This document shows, piece by piece, positions 25,567 through 34,289 of a stretch of 63,070 nt of DNA. This DNA comes from Vibrio owensii CAIM 1854 = LMG 25443 (GTDB taxonomy: Bacteria > Pseudomonadota > Gammaproteobacteria > Enterobacterales > Vibrionaceae). A program made the translations under genes and the position numbers. A model generated the notes under the pieces. That model had not been told where the DNA came from. It was given only the letters and a program-made list of their open reading frames with translations, and made no database searches. The DNA lies in contig NZ_JPRD01000046.1 of assembly GCF_000817815.1 (NCBI RefSeq), positions 1-63,070 on the forward strand, written 5' to 3'. Within the stretch, counting starts at the first letter, position 1, and every line of letters begins with the position of its first letter.

Positions 25567-27318
25567 TTAGGCACCAAATTGGATTCGATGAAGTTGAGCG
25601 TACGCGCCGTCTTTCTTGGCAATCAACTCAGCGTGGTTACCACGTTCAACGATAGAGCCTTCATCTACCACTAGAATTTCATCTGCATTCTCGATAGTCG
25701 ATAGTCGGTGAGCGATCACTAGTACCGTCTTATCTTTTTGCAGTTCATCCAGTGCCGATTGAATAGCACGCTCAGATTCCGTATCCAGAGCTGATGTCGC
25801 TTCATCAAGAACCAAAACAGGGGCATCACGAAGAAGTGCACGAGCAATAGCTACACGTTGACGTTGACCGCCGGATAGGCTCGCGCCATTCTCACCAATC
25901 ATCGTATCAAGGCCGTCTTCCATCTTGCTGACGAACTCAGTGACGTGAGCAAGTTTAGCGGCACGTTCGATGTCTTCACGTGTGTATTGATCCTCTGTCG
26001 CGTAAGCAATGTTGTTTGCAATAGTATCGTTAAACAAATGCACGTTTTGCGAAACAAGCGCGAACTGCTCACGTAAGTTTTTCAGCTCGTAATCGCGAAT
26101 ATCGTGACCATCAAGCGTAATCGAACCGCTGCTTACATCGTAGAAGCGGTTGAATAAGTTCGCGATGGTACTCTTACCTGAACCTGAACGACCAACAAGA
26201 GCGACCGTCTTGCCTCTTGGAATATCAAAGCTCACGTTCTCAAGTGCCGGTTTCTCTGCACCTTCGTAGGTAAAGCTAACTTCCTTCACTGCAACGTCGC
26301 CATTTGCGCGCTCTACAGTGAACTTACCTTCATTCTTCTCTGGCTCTAGATCTACTAGTGCGAACAAGGTTTGGCTTGCTGCCATACCACGTTGGAACTG
26401 TGACGTTACGTTGGTCAGCGCTTTAAGCGGACGCATCAAACCAAACATTGCAGAGAACACAACGGTAAAAGTACCCGGCGTTAATTGATCTTTGATTGAG
26501 TCGATACTTGCTAGGTACAGAACCACAACAATTGCGATAGACGCGATCATTTGAATGATTGGGTTTGCTGCTGCTTGAGCTGTCACCAACTTCATGCTTT
26601 GTTGACGCATTTGGTTGCTGACTTTTTCGAAACGTTTGCCTTCGATATCTTGACCGCCGTAGCTTAGTACGACTTTGTGACCTTTCAGCATTTGTTCAGC
26701 AGATGCCGTCACATGACCCATCATGGTTTGCATGTTCTTAGAGATCTTGCGGAATCGCTTAGAAACGATACCAATACCCCAAGCAACAACTGGTGCAACA
26801 GCAAATAGAACCAAAGAAAGCTGCCAGCTGTTGTAGAACATCAATACAAGAAGACCGATGATGCTCGCACCTTCACGTACAATACTTACCAACGCTTGGC
26901 TTGTTGCGGCAGAGACTTGTTCTGAATCGTAAGTAATACGGGATAGCAAGTTACCTGTTTTTTCTTTGTCAAAGTAAGACACAGGCATGTGCATAAAGTG
27001 GTTGAACACCATTCGACGAATTTGCATTACCACATTGCCGGATACCCAGCTTAAGCAGTAAGTGGAAACAAATCCGCTCACACCACGAATGAACATCATG
27101 GCGAAAACAATCAGTGGAAGCGTGCGTAGAAAATCAGATTCCGCATTACCAAAACCTTCATCAAGAAGCGGTTTTAGCAAAGAAATCATATAGGTATCTG
27201 AAAGTGCATTAATGACTAACGCAATGACGGCAACGATAATGCCCGACTTATAAAGGCGAATAAATTGCCATAGACGCTTAAACGTCTGCCAGGTCGTTTC
27301 ATCAGTATTTATCGACAT
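25567..27318 (-). CDS. msbA: Lipid A export ATP-binding/permease protein
   Basis: MsbA flips core-lipid A across the inner membrane. This 583-residue half-transporter has six membrane segments followed by one ATPase domain. Walker A GRSGSGKST lies near residue 378, the signature LSGGQRQRVAIARAL near 482 and Walker B VLVLDEATSALD near 500. The length and the operon partner lpxK match the E. coli pair msbA-lpxK. comEC ends 31 bp upstream, as in enterics. The identification is firm. Confidence 0.98.
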   Translation of the reverse strand: MSINTDETTWQTFKRLWQFIRLYKSGIIVAVIALVINALSDTYMISLLKPLLDEGFGNAESDFLRTLPLIVFAMMFIRGVSGFVSTYCLSWVSGNVVMQIRRMVFNHFMHMPVSYFDKEKTGNLLSRITYDSEQVSAATSQALVSIVREGASIIGLLVLMFYNSWQLSLVLFAVAPVVAWGIGIVSKRFRKISKNMQTMMGHVTASAEQMLKGHKVVLSYGGQDIEGKRFEKVSNQMRQQSMKLVTAQAAANPIIQMIASIAIVVVLYLASIDSIKDQLTPGTFTVVFSAMFGLMRPLKALTNVTSQFQRGMAASQTLFALVDLEPEKNEGKFTVERANGDVAVKEVSFTYEGAEKPALENVSFDIPRGKTVALVGRSGSGKSTIANLFNRFYDVSSGSITLDGHDIRDYELKNLREQFALVSQNVHLFNDTIANNIAYATEDQYTREDIERAAKLAHVTEFVSKMEDGLDTMIGENGASLSGGQRQRVAIARALLRDAPVLVLDEATSALDTESERAIQSALDELQKDKTVLVIAHRLSTIENADEILVVDEGSIVERGNHAELIAKKDGAYAQLHRIQFGA

Positions 27319-27349
27319 AGAAGTGCTTCATTTTCTTACATTAAGACTC

Positions 27350-29608
27350 TTATTCTACTCCCTTACGCAGCATCTGCCTATACCAAGGCTCAATTGTCTC
27401 GCTACGTTTGGTTTCAAAATGCCAATTGTCTTGATCTATGAACACCGACACTTGACCGCTTGTCCCCGTATCCAACCAGTGTGCGTTTGCATTCTCATAA
27501 GCATGAATGACCTTGTCTGCAGGCATTCCCCACTGATTGGCTTTAGCTAAAGACGCGATAGCAAGTTGGGGAGAAACCGCTTTTACAAACTTAGGGTTGG
27601 ATGAACTTTTGCTGCCATGATGAGGCACAAGCAACACATCACTCTCTAGCTTGTCGGGTTCACGAACCAGTATCCACTCGCTGATGGCTTCGATGTCTCC
27701 CGTCAGAAGCAGTTTAAAATCAGATTCTGTATCGACGACTCGAATAACACACGAATGAGGATTGTAAGCACGGTTTACCTGCTTAGGCGGCCACAGCACT
27801 TCAAATTTAAGCGCCTGCCAAGTCCATTTCTCTCCTGCAATACATGGTTGGTAATCAAAGTATTGCTGACTGCTGAATTTTGTTTTTGGAGAAAAATGTT
27901 GCTCTATGTAGTCTCGACCACCAGCATGGTCTGAGTCTGCGTGACTCACAATCAATACATCGATAGAACGAAAGCCTCTGCGATGTAAAACGGGCGAAAC
28001 AACCTGCTGAGCGATACTGCCCGTGTTCCACGCTTTCCCAGTATCATAAAGAAGAACCTCCCCCTCCTTCTCTATCAAAACGGCCAGACCATGCCCTACA
28101 TCCAACACATCGATACGCCAACGTCCAAATTGACGTTCATGAAACAGTGCAGCAGAAACAATAACAAGCAGCAAAATAGCCATCACCCCTTTGGTTAGAA
28201 ATCTCGCCCCGATGAAAGCGCAAGTTATCGCAATAACCAGTAGCGTCATCTCAAGACTCATTGAATACCAACTGCCTTCAGCGAACTGCAATGACCAACT
28301 AAGGGGCAAAAGCACCCAATCCAAACATTGCCACAGCAGAGCAGCGATATCGTCAGACAAAGGAGTAGCAATGAGCGCGATAAACATCAAAGGAACGACA
28401 ATGAAACCAAACCAAGGAATAAAAATGAGGTTATAAACAATGGAGGACAAACTGGTTCCTGAGAAAAACACACCACTGATGGGAACAATCAACATAGTAA
28501 GTACTAACTGTACTTTCAGTAGTGCTGTTAACTTAGCAATCCAATGCCCTTGAGCCTGTTGTACGACATTAACCGCAAACAATACCGCAACAACAGAAAG
28601 GTAAGACAACCAAAAGCTCATATTTAGAGGAGCAAACGGCTCTAAGCAAAGCTGAATCGAAACCGCAAGTAAAAGCACACGCCATGGGCTCCAATAAACC
28701 AAGCTAAATTTCAGCAACAAATAAATGGCGCAGACAGAAAACGCACGAGTTGTAGGTAAAGAGAAATTGGCTAACCATGCATAAGCAAGAGCAGTGATCA
28801 GTCCAAATAATGGCGGGAGGAAGGCGTAGTTAGGCAGCCCATACCTAACAACAAGTCCGACACTCATTCCAAACGCAAAAGCCATGCCTATGTGCAAACC
28901 GGATATCGAGACCAAATGCAGTAAGCCGCTGTCTCTCAGAGCATCCCAATCTGATTGAGTAAGCAATGAGCGGTCACTAAAGGCGAGCGCACTGATCAAA
29001 GGAAAATGTTCAAGCTCTGAGATATGTTCTTTGGTGGTCGCGATGATTTGCTGACGTATAGAAGTTTGTGTGCGAATTACCCACGTCGCATCAGAAATGA
29101 CTACCGCTCTTGCAACGATACCTTTTCCAGCGGCTTGTTTCTCTGCATCATACCCAGCTTCATTCTTCAGACCCAAAATGGGTTTCATCGTGACTTGAGT
29201 AGTGAATTCGCTGTTAACAGTCAGAGGGAGTGCGGTTATCAATCGGATTTTTGGTTTAAGAAAAGGTAACAGCTTTTGAGAATTAACCTGATTGATCTGC
29301 GCAATTCCTTCATATCCGTGACTTATTTGCGTAAAAGGGCTGTCAACTTTACCATTTATGGTAATATTCACCCCTGCTTGAAACAGGGCTTGTCTTTGAT
29401 GCTCCATAACATTGCCGTGGATAATGACAACCATAAAGCCCCAAATTGCGCCTATGCTCAATAAGCCACGCCGTAATTTGATTATCGAGCCAATGGCAAT
29501 TATTCCCAGCAGCAACCATCGCCAATCTGGCATCGTCGGCCACCACGCAGACGAGATAACGCTTGCTACAAATAACGCCAAGGTCAAACTTTTTTCTAAG
29601 AGAGTCAT
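27350..29608 (-). CDS. comEC: DNA uptake channel ComEC/Rec2
   Basis: ComEC is the inner-membrane channel that carries single-stranded DNA into the cytoplasm during natural transformation. The 752-residue protein has N-terminal membrane segments and an OB-like periplasmic part (about 70-190). The competence domain includes the LVSISGLHIGM signature (about 230). A C-terminal metallo-beta-lactamase-like domain carries SHADSDHAGG (about 555) and LLTGDIE. The ATG at 29608 has AGGA on the minus strand; that site overlaps the start region of the divergent DUF2062 gene. Most vibrios are naturally competent on chitin, so the gene should be functional. Confidence 0.96.
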   Translation of the reverse strand: MTLLEKSLTLALFVASVISSAWWPTMPDWRWLLLGIIAIGSIIKLRRGLLSIGAIWGFMVVIIHGNVMEHQRQALFQAGVNITINGKVDSPFTQISHGYEGIAQINQVNSQKLLPFLKPKIRLITALPLTVNSEFTTQVTMKPILGLKNEAGYDAEKQAAGKGIVARAVVISDATWVIRTQTSIRQQIIATTKEHISELEHFPLISALAFSDRSLLTQSDWDALRDSGLLHLVSISGLHIGMAFAFGMSVGLVVRYGLPNYAFLPPLFGLITALAYAWLANFSLPTTRAFSVCAIYLLLKFSLVYWSPWRVLLLAVSIQLCLEPFAPLNMSFWLSYLSVVAVLFAVNVVQQAQGHWIAKLTALLKVQLVLTMLIVPISGVFFSGTSLSSIVYNLIFIPWFGFIVVPLMFIALIATPLSDDIAALLWQCLDWVLLPLSWSLQFAEGSWYSMSLEMTLLVIAITCAFIGARFLTKGVMAILLLVIVSAALFHERQFGRWRIDVLDVGHGLAVLIEKEGEVLLYDTGKAWNTGSIAQQVVSPVLHRRGFRSIDVLIVSHADSDHAGGRDYIEQHFSPKTKFSSQQYFDYQPCIAGEKWTWQALKFEVLWPPKQVNRAYNPHSCVIRVVDTESDFKLLLTGDIEAISEWILVREPDKLESDVLLVPHHGSKSSSNPKFVKAVSPQLAIASLAKANQWGMPADKVIHAYENANAHWLDTGTSGQVSVFIDQDNWHFETKRSETIEPWYRQMLRKGVE

Positions 29609-29616
29609 GTCGTCCT

Positions 29617-30126
29617 ATGCCTAGAAAGCTGATTAAACGCTTCATGCCAGATCATGAAATGATCAAACGCCAAAAAGCACTGAAGGTCTTCGGCAACGTT
29701 TTATACAACCCGAATCTGTGGTGTTTAAATCGTCGCTCTGCATCTGGTGCTTTTGCTGTTGGTCTGTTTATGGCGTTTGTTCCGCTTCCGAGTCAGATGA
29801 TCATGGCTGCAGGTCTAGCCATCATGCTTGGCGTAAACTTGCCTCTCTCTGTTGCCCTTGTTTGGATCAGTAACCCAATCACCATGCCAGTGTTGTTCTA
29901 CTTTGCGTACAAACTTGGCGCACTGGTGATGCATGTACCACCACAACCTTTCCACTTTGAGTTGTCGTGGGAATTCATCATGCAGCAAATGAACACCATT
30001 GGACCTCCGTTCTTGTTGGGCTGCGCGATTTGTGGTGTTGCTTCGGCAATCATTGGCTACTTCGGAATTCGCGGACTCTGGCGCTATTCAGTAGTGAGAA
30101 GTTGGCAAAAACGCAAAATACGATAA
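29617..30126 (+). CDS. DUF2062 membrane protein
   Basis: This is a 169-residue protein with two or three membrane segments, belonging to the DUF2062 family often found beside comEC in gamma-proteobacteria. The start at 29617 gives the family's MPRKLIKRFMPDHE N-terminus; an upstream in-frame ATG at 29563 lies inside comEC and gives unrelated residues. The family motif region AVGLFMAFVPLPSQM ... WISNPITMPVLF is clear (about 45-95). Its start codon is only 9 bp from that of the divergent comEC, so its promoter and ribosome site lie within the comEC coding region. Function is unknown. Confidence 0.88.
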   Translation: MPRKLIKRFMPDHEMIKRQKALKVFGNVLYNPNLWCLNRRSASGAFAVGLFMAFVPLPSQMIMAAGLAIMLGVNLPLSVALVWISNPITMPVLFYFAYKLGALVMHVPPQPFHFELSWEFIMQQMNTIGPPFLLGCAICGVASAIIGYFGIRGLWRYSVVRSWQKRKIR

Positions 30127-30238
30127 GTACTTATTGAAAAAATGGCAGGTTACAGCGCGTTGATTGGAAAAGAGTTAACGTTTGAAATGAAAGAAGATGT
30201 AGCCTAGGTATGAAAAATACTGAGCCAGTACAGACTTA

Positions 30239-30272
30239 AAAATAAAGGACCGAAATTCGGTCCTTTATTTTT
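30239..30272. terminator. Bidirectional terminator between DUF2062 and lolE
   Basis: AATAAAGGACCGAA (30241-30254) and TTCGGTCCTTTATT (30256-30269) form a perfect 14-bp stem flanked by A- and T-runs. It serves the convergent DUF2062 and lolCDE transcripts. Confidence 0.93.
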
Positions 30273-30294
30273 TGTGTTTCGTTTATTTGGCTTG

Positions 30295-31539
30295 TTATTT
30301 CGAGCTCAAAACTGCAGCGGGATTAAGCTTCGCAGCTCTAGAAGCTGGGTACCAAGTCGCAAGCAAGCTCAAGATAATCGCCGTGCTTGATACCAAAGCA
30401 ACATCTGGCCAATGCAGTTGTGATGGCAGGAAGTCGACAAAGTAAATGTCCCCTGATAAGAACTGGTGCCCTATCAAGCTCTCTAAGGCTTTGATGATTG
30501 GTGTTAAGTTTAATGCGACAAACACACCGACAATACTGCCAGCAATACTGCCGAATACCCCTGAGAACACACCTTGCCAAACGAAAATGCGCTTAATCAG
30601 CCCATCTTTCGCACCCATGGTTCGAAGAATCGCGATTTCTGCGGCGCGGTCTTTTACCGCCATCATTAACGTCGAAACAATATTGAAGCTCGCCACACCA
30701 ATCACTAGTACCATTACCAAGTACATTATCGTGCGGACTAACTGGATATCGCGATACAAGAAGCCAAACTGTTGTTGCCAGCTTTTTAGATACACATACA
30801 CATCAATCAGATTACCAACTTCTCTCACAATCGAAGGGGCGTTCAGCACATCATCGGTTTTAAGGGAAATCCCGGTGACACCATCACCCAAGCGCGCATA
30901 CGCTTGAGCATCCTTCAATGGGACTAGAGCGAGCGAATGATCGATTTGGCCATTTAGCGTTAAAAAGCCTGCGACCTTAACTCGAACACGCTTCGGTGCT
31001 TGAACTTTATTGGTGCTGCCTGTTTGTGGAATCATCAATGTAATGTAGTCACCCACATCAACGTTCAGTTCATTCGCGACACCGCGGCCCAAAATCACTT
31101 GCTTTTGACCTGGATAGAAGTTTTGCCAAGCTTCTGGGTCAATGAATTCAGACATGCTTGAGACGGCCTGTTCAAAAGCAGGATCGACACCTCGAACCTC
31201 TATAGCTTTTAACTTGGTGCCTTTTTCGGCCAAACCCGTAAACCGAACATAAGGCGCTGCCGCAACGACGTGTTCGTGGTTTAGCGCTTGATTCATGGTT
31301 TTGGTGTAATTGTGCAGCGGGCCATTCACCCCTTCCAATTCACCGTGCGGGATAACCGACAGCACTCGTGATTGCAACTCACGTTCAAAGCCATTCATAG
31401 CAGAAAGACCAATGATGATCACTGCGACGCCGACAGCAATACCAATGGTTGAAGAAAGTGAAATGAACGACACCATCTTGTTACGCTTTTTAGCGCGACT
31501 GAAACGGCCACCGATCATCAATGCTAAAGATGAAAACAA
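30295..31539 (-). CDS. lolE: Lipoprotein-releasing system permease LolE
   Basis: This is the 414-residue inner-membrane permease of the LolCDE complex, which releases outer-membrane lipoproteins to LolA. There is one N-terminal membrane segment after the conserved GRFSRAKKRNKMVSFISL. A large periplasmic domain (about 45-260) and three C-terminal segments with the FtsX-type ending ATWYPASRAAKLNPAAVL follow. It starts 2 bp after lolD. Being the last gene of lolC-lolD-lolE, it is called LolE; LolC and LolE are paralogues, so order is the main discriminator. Confidence 0.94.
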   Translation of the reverse strand: MFSSLALMIGGRFSRAKKRNKMVSFISLSSTIGIAVGVAVIIIGLSAMNGFERELQSRVLSVIPHGELEGVNGPLHNYTKTMNQALNHEHVVAAAPYVRFTGLAEKGTKLKAIEVRGVDPAFEQAVSSMSEFIDPEAWQNFYPGQKQVILGRGVANELNVDVGDYITLMIPQTGSTNKVQAPKRVRVKVAGFLTLNGQIDHSLALVPLKDAQAYARLGDGVTGISLKTDDVLNAPSIVREVGNLIDVYVYLKSWQQQFGFLYRDIQLVRTIMYLVMVLVIGVASFNIVSTLMMAVKDRAAEIAILRTMGAKDGLIKRIFVWQGVFSGVFGSIAGSIVGVFVALNLTPIIKALESLIGHQFLSGDIYFVDFLPSQLHWPDVALVSSTAIILSLLATWYPASRAAKLNPAAVLSSK

Positions 31540-31541
31540 AA

Positions 31542-32249
31542 TTAGCCCTCCGCAACCGCTGTTTCAGTGATAAAGCGATCCACCAGCAAGCCATCTTGCA
31601 TATGCATTTGACGGTCCATTTTCGCCGCTAACTCGTTATCATGAGTCACGACTAAAAAGGCAATGTTCGACTCTTGGTTTAACTCACGCATCAAATCATA
31701 AATTGCAAGTGCCGTGTTATGGTCGAGGTTACCCGTTGGCTCATCTGCTAATACCAGATCAGGTTTATTCACCAATGCTCTTGCAATAGCAACACGTTGG
31801 CGCTCACCACCAGACAGTTCAGATGGACGGTGATCCATACGATGACCTAAACCCACTTTTTCCAGCAATGCTTGTGCGGCTTCTTTCGCTTCAGAGACCT
31901 TTGTTCCGCCGATCAACAAAGGCATTGCTACGTTCTCTACCGCTGTGAAGTCAGCCAGCAAATGGTGGAACTGATACACAAAACCAAGGTGTTTATTACG
32001 TAATGCCGCTTGCTTATTCGAGCTTAACGCCGACAAGTCCTGCCCTAGAAAATCGACTTCACCTTCTGTCGCATCATCCAAGGCGCCAAGAATATGAAGT
32101 AACGTACTTTTACCTGAGCCTGATGAGCCAACAATAGAAACCAATTCCCCTTTGTCGATATCAAAACTCACGCCTTTCAGCACTTCAGTATCTAGCGAGC
32201 CTTCTCGGTAGACTTTACGAATATCACGACATTCTAATAGCTTATTCAT
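31542..32249 (-). CDS. lolD: Lipoprotein-releasing system ATP-binding protein LolD
   Basis: This is the 235-residue ATPase that powers LolCDE. Walker A GSSGSGKSTLLH lies near residue 41, the signature LSGGERQRVAIARAL near 145, Walker B LVLADEPTGNLD and the switch histidine in VVTHDNELA. The MacB/LolD-type signature LGFVYQFHHLL is also present. It overlaps the end of lolC by 8 bp and is followed 2 bp later by lolE, so all three are co-translated. Confidence 0.97.
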   Translation of the reverse strand: MNKLLECRDIRKVYREGSLDTEVLKGVSFDIDKGELVSIVGSSGSGKSTLLHILGALDDATEGEVDFLGQDLSALSSNKQAALRNKHLGFVYQFHHLLADFTAVENVAMPLLIGGTKVSEAKEAAQALLEKVGLGHRMDHRPSELSGGERQRVAIARALVNKPDLVLADEPTGNLDHNTALAIYDLMRELNQESNIAFLVVTHDNELAAKMDRQMHMQDGLLVDRFITETAVAEG

Positions 32250-33450
32250 AGCGAAGTGCCTCAGCAGGTTTAACAGAAGATGCTCGGTAAGACGGGTAAA
32301 CAGTTGCAGCTAGACTCAGAGCAATCGCCAGCACTACCACTAATAAAATTTGGAATGAATCAATCACGATTGGCAGATGGCCACCGAAGCTGAACAAGGC
32401 AACGCCTGCGGCTTCCAGAAGCGCATTGAGGTTGAGCGATAAAGCCACACCGACAGCACCGCCAACAATCGCGCCAATCACACCGCTACTTGCACCTTGC
32501 ACCATGAAAATCGCCATCACTTGAGATTGCTTCATCCCTTGGGTTTTGAGAATCGCGACTTCTGATTGCTTCTCCATCACCACCATGATCAAAGCAGAGA
32601 TAATGTTAAACGCCGCAACGCCAACAATCAGACCTAGCATCAAGCCCATCATGTTCTTTTCCATTTTTACCGCTTGGAAAAGCTCACCACGTTGCTCACG
32701 CCAATCACTCCATTTCCAATCGTCCGGCAATGGTTTATCTGCAAATTCAGTCACCATAAACGGGTCAGAGAAATACACGCGCCAACCCGAAACGGTGTCT
32801 TTCGGCAAACGCATCAGCTTTGAAGCATCCGTCATGTTAACGATCATGAGCTGACCGTCGACATCAGAGCCGGTATTAAAAATGCCCGCAACAGTGAAGT
32901 TACGTTGACTTGGAATACGTCCTAGAGGCGTAAATTGGGTGGCATTGGTCACCATCAAACGCACTTTGTCACCCATAGAAACTTTCAGGGAGCGCGCTAA
33001 GCTGTGACCAAGAAAAACTTTATACTCACCCGCTTTTAGTGACGATAAGCGGCCAGCAATAAGGTGATTAGAGATAGGATCGCCCAATTTAGGTTCAATA
33101 CCAATTAGGTAGCCAGCCGTCAACTGAGCAGAGCTTTGAATCACCGCTTCACCACGAACGATAGGTTCCGGTTTCGCGCTTGTCGACATATCTTGAATGA
33201 ACTGAGGGGCATTTTCACTGATAGGTGTTTTACCATCATGTTGCGAAACGACCGCATGAGGAAGCACACCTAAAATACGTTCTTTAAGCTGGGCTTCAAA
33301 GCCATTCATAACGGAAAGTACGGTCACTAACGCCATCACACCGATCGTGATACCCGCTGTCGACATATAAGAAACAAATCGACTGAACCTATCTCCGGAG
33401 CGTCCCCGAAGATACCTCAAGCCGATAAACAGAGAGATAGGATGATACAT
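32242..33450 (-). CDS. lolC: Lipoprotein-releasing system permease LolC
   Basis: This is the first gene of the lolCDE operon, about 402 residues if translation starts at the ATG at 33450 (MYHPISLFIGLRYLRGRSGDRF, the family N-terminus). An ATG three codons earlier (33459) is also possible, and no strong ribosome site separates them. It has one N-terminal membrane segment, a periplasmic domain carrying the likely LolA hook, and three C-terminal segments ending AATVYPSYRASSVKPAEALRYE. In E. coli LolC recruits LolA. The operon diverges from the PilZ gene. Confidence 0.94.
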   Translation of the reverse strand: MYHPISLFIGLRYLRGRSGDRFSRFVSYMSTAGITIGVMALVTVLSVMNGFEAQLKERILGVLPHAVVSQHDGKTPISENAPQFIQDMSTSAKPEPIVRGEAVIQSSAQLTAGYLIGIEPKLGDPISNHLIAGRLSSLKAGEYKVFLGHSLARSLKVSMGDKVRLMVTNATQFTPLGRIPSQRNFTVAGIFNTGSDVDGQLMIVNMTDASKLMRLPKDTVSGWRVYFSDPFMVTEFADKPLPDDWKWSDWREQRGELFQAVKMEKNMMGLMLGLIVGVAAFNIISALIMVVMEKQSEVAILKTQGMKQSQVMAIFMVQGASSGVIGAIVGGAVGVALSLNLNALLEAAGVALFSFGGHLPIVIDSFQILLVVVLAIALSLAATVYPSYRASSVKPAEALRYE

Positions 33451-33714
33451 ATAAGGCAAACCAACTGGTTTTTTAATAATGGAGCTATTACTTAGCTAAT
33501 TAATATTCGTTATCTTACCTTACTCTTACTATGAAGAAGACAAGATAATCGCCAAATTTGTCAACGACATGCAATAAGTCCCTATTTACAGCAAAAAGTT
33601 CAGCCAGAAAAACAGGTAAACTTGATAACTTAAACTGATTAGCGATAATCATTGCCCTATCCTACTCATTCTTCAATGAAATGAGAGCGCTCGTTGGCAG
33701 AAAAGGACCAAATT

Positions 33715-34284
33715 ATGACAGAGCAAGAATACTTCACCGTACACCACAATCTGACGATCAACGTCGAAACGTTAGAGACGGGCTTTGCTCTGCCAGATGA
33801 AGAGACTTTTGTATCAGAAATCCCGGCACCTTTCATTGTCGCGAGTGAATTCAGTCATCTCGATATGTTGGCTGATAACGCAAGACTCGAGCTGCAAAGT
33901 AAAGAGCTCAAACACGTCATCTATTTGCTGGATACACAGAACTCAAAATTAAACCTGCTACTGAGTTTTATGCTTTCTCAACAAGATGATGCCAAATTAC
34001 GTTTTCAAACGACTCAATTCGGCGCTAGTCAGTTGAGCTATCGCAGTGATTCTGAAGTAGAAACGGGGAAACTGGTTCGCGTAAAACTCTTCTTAGATCA
34101 TCCAGCTGCAGCAATTTACTGCTACGCTCAGATAGTAGAATGCGAATCTACCGAGCAAGGCTATGTGATCACACTCAAGTACAAATTACTTAGAGAAGCT
34201 GACCAAGATTTATTAATCAAAGCCGCGCTATACCAACAGCAAAAATTACTCCGTCAGCGCTCACTAGAGCGAGATAACAAATAA
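33715..34284 (+). CDS. PilZ-domain protein with degenerate c-di-GMP motif (PlzB-like)
   Basis: This is a 189-residue cytoplasmic protein. Translation from the ATG at 33715 is supported by AAGGA eight bases upstream; a TTG at 33694 is less likely. An N-terminal region with a helical segment (about 60-90) precedes a C-terminal PilZ-like barrel (about 95-175). The usual RxxxR and (D/N)xSxxG ligand residues are not visible; the corresponding stretch reads FGASQLSYRSD. It may therefore not bind c-di-GMP in the standard way. It lies 5 bp before mfd, as does V. cholerae plzB as I recall. Role unproven. Confidence 0.78.
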   Translation: MTEQEYFTVHHNLTINVETLETGFALPDEETFVSEIPAPFIVASEFSHLDMLADNARLELQSKELKHVIYLLDTQNSKLNLLLSFMLSQQDDAKLRFQTTQFGASQLSYRSDSEVETGKLVRVKLFLDHPAAAIYCYAQIVECESTEQGYVITLKYKLLREADQDLLIKAALYQQQKLLRQRSLERDNK

Positions 34285-34289
34285 TTACC

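Noticed and set aside
30142..30207. A 21-codon frame between DUF2062 and its terminator (MAGYSALIGKEL...)
   Set aside because: No Shine-Dalgarno site and too short to judge without comparative data; probably chance.
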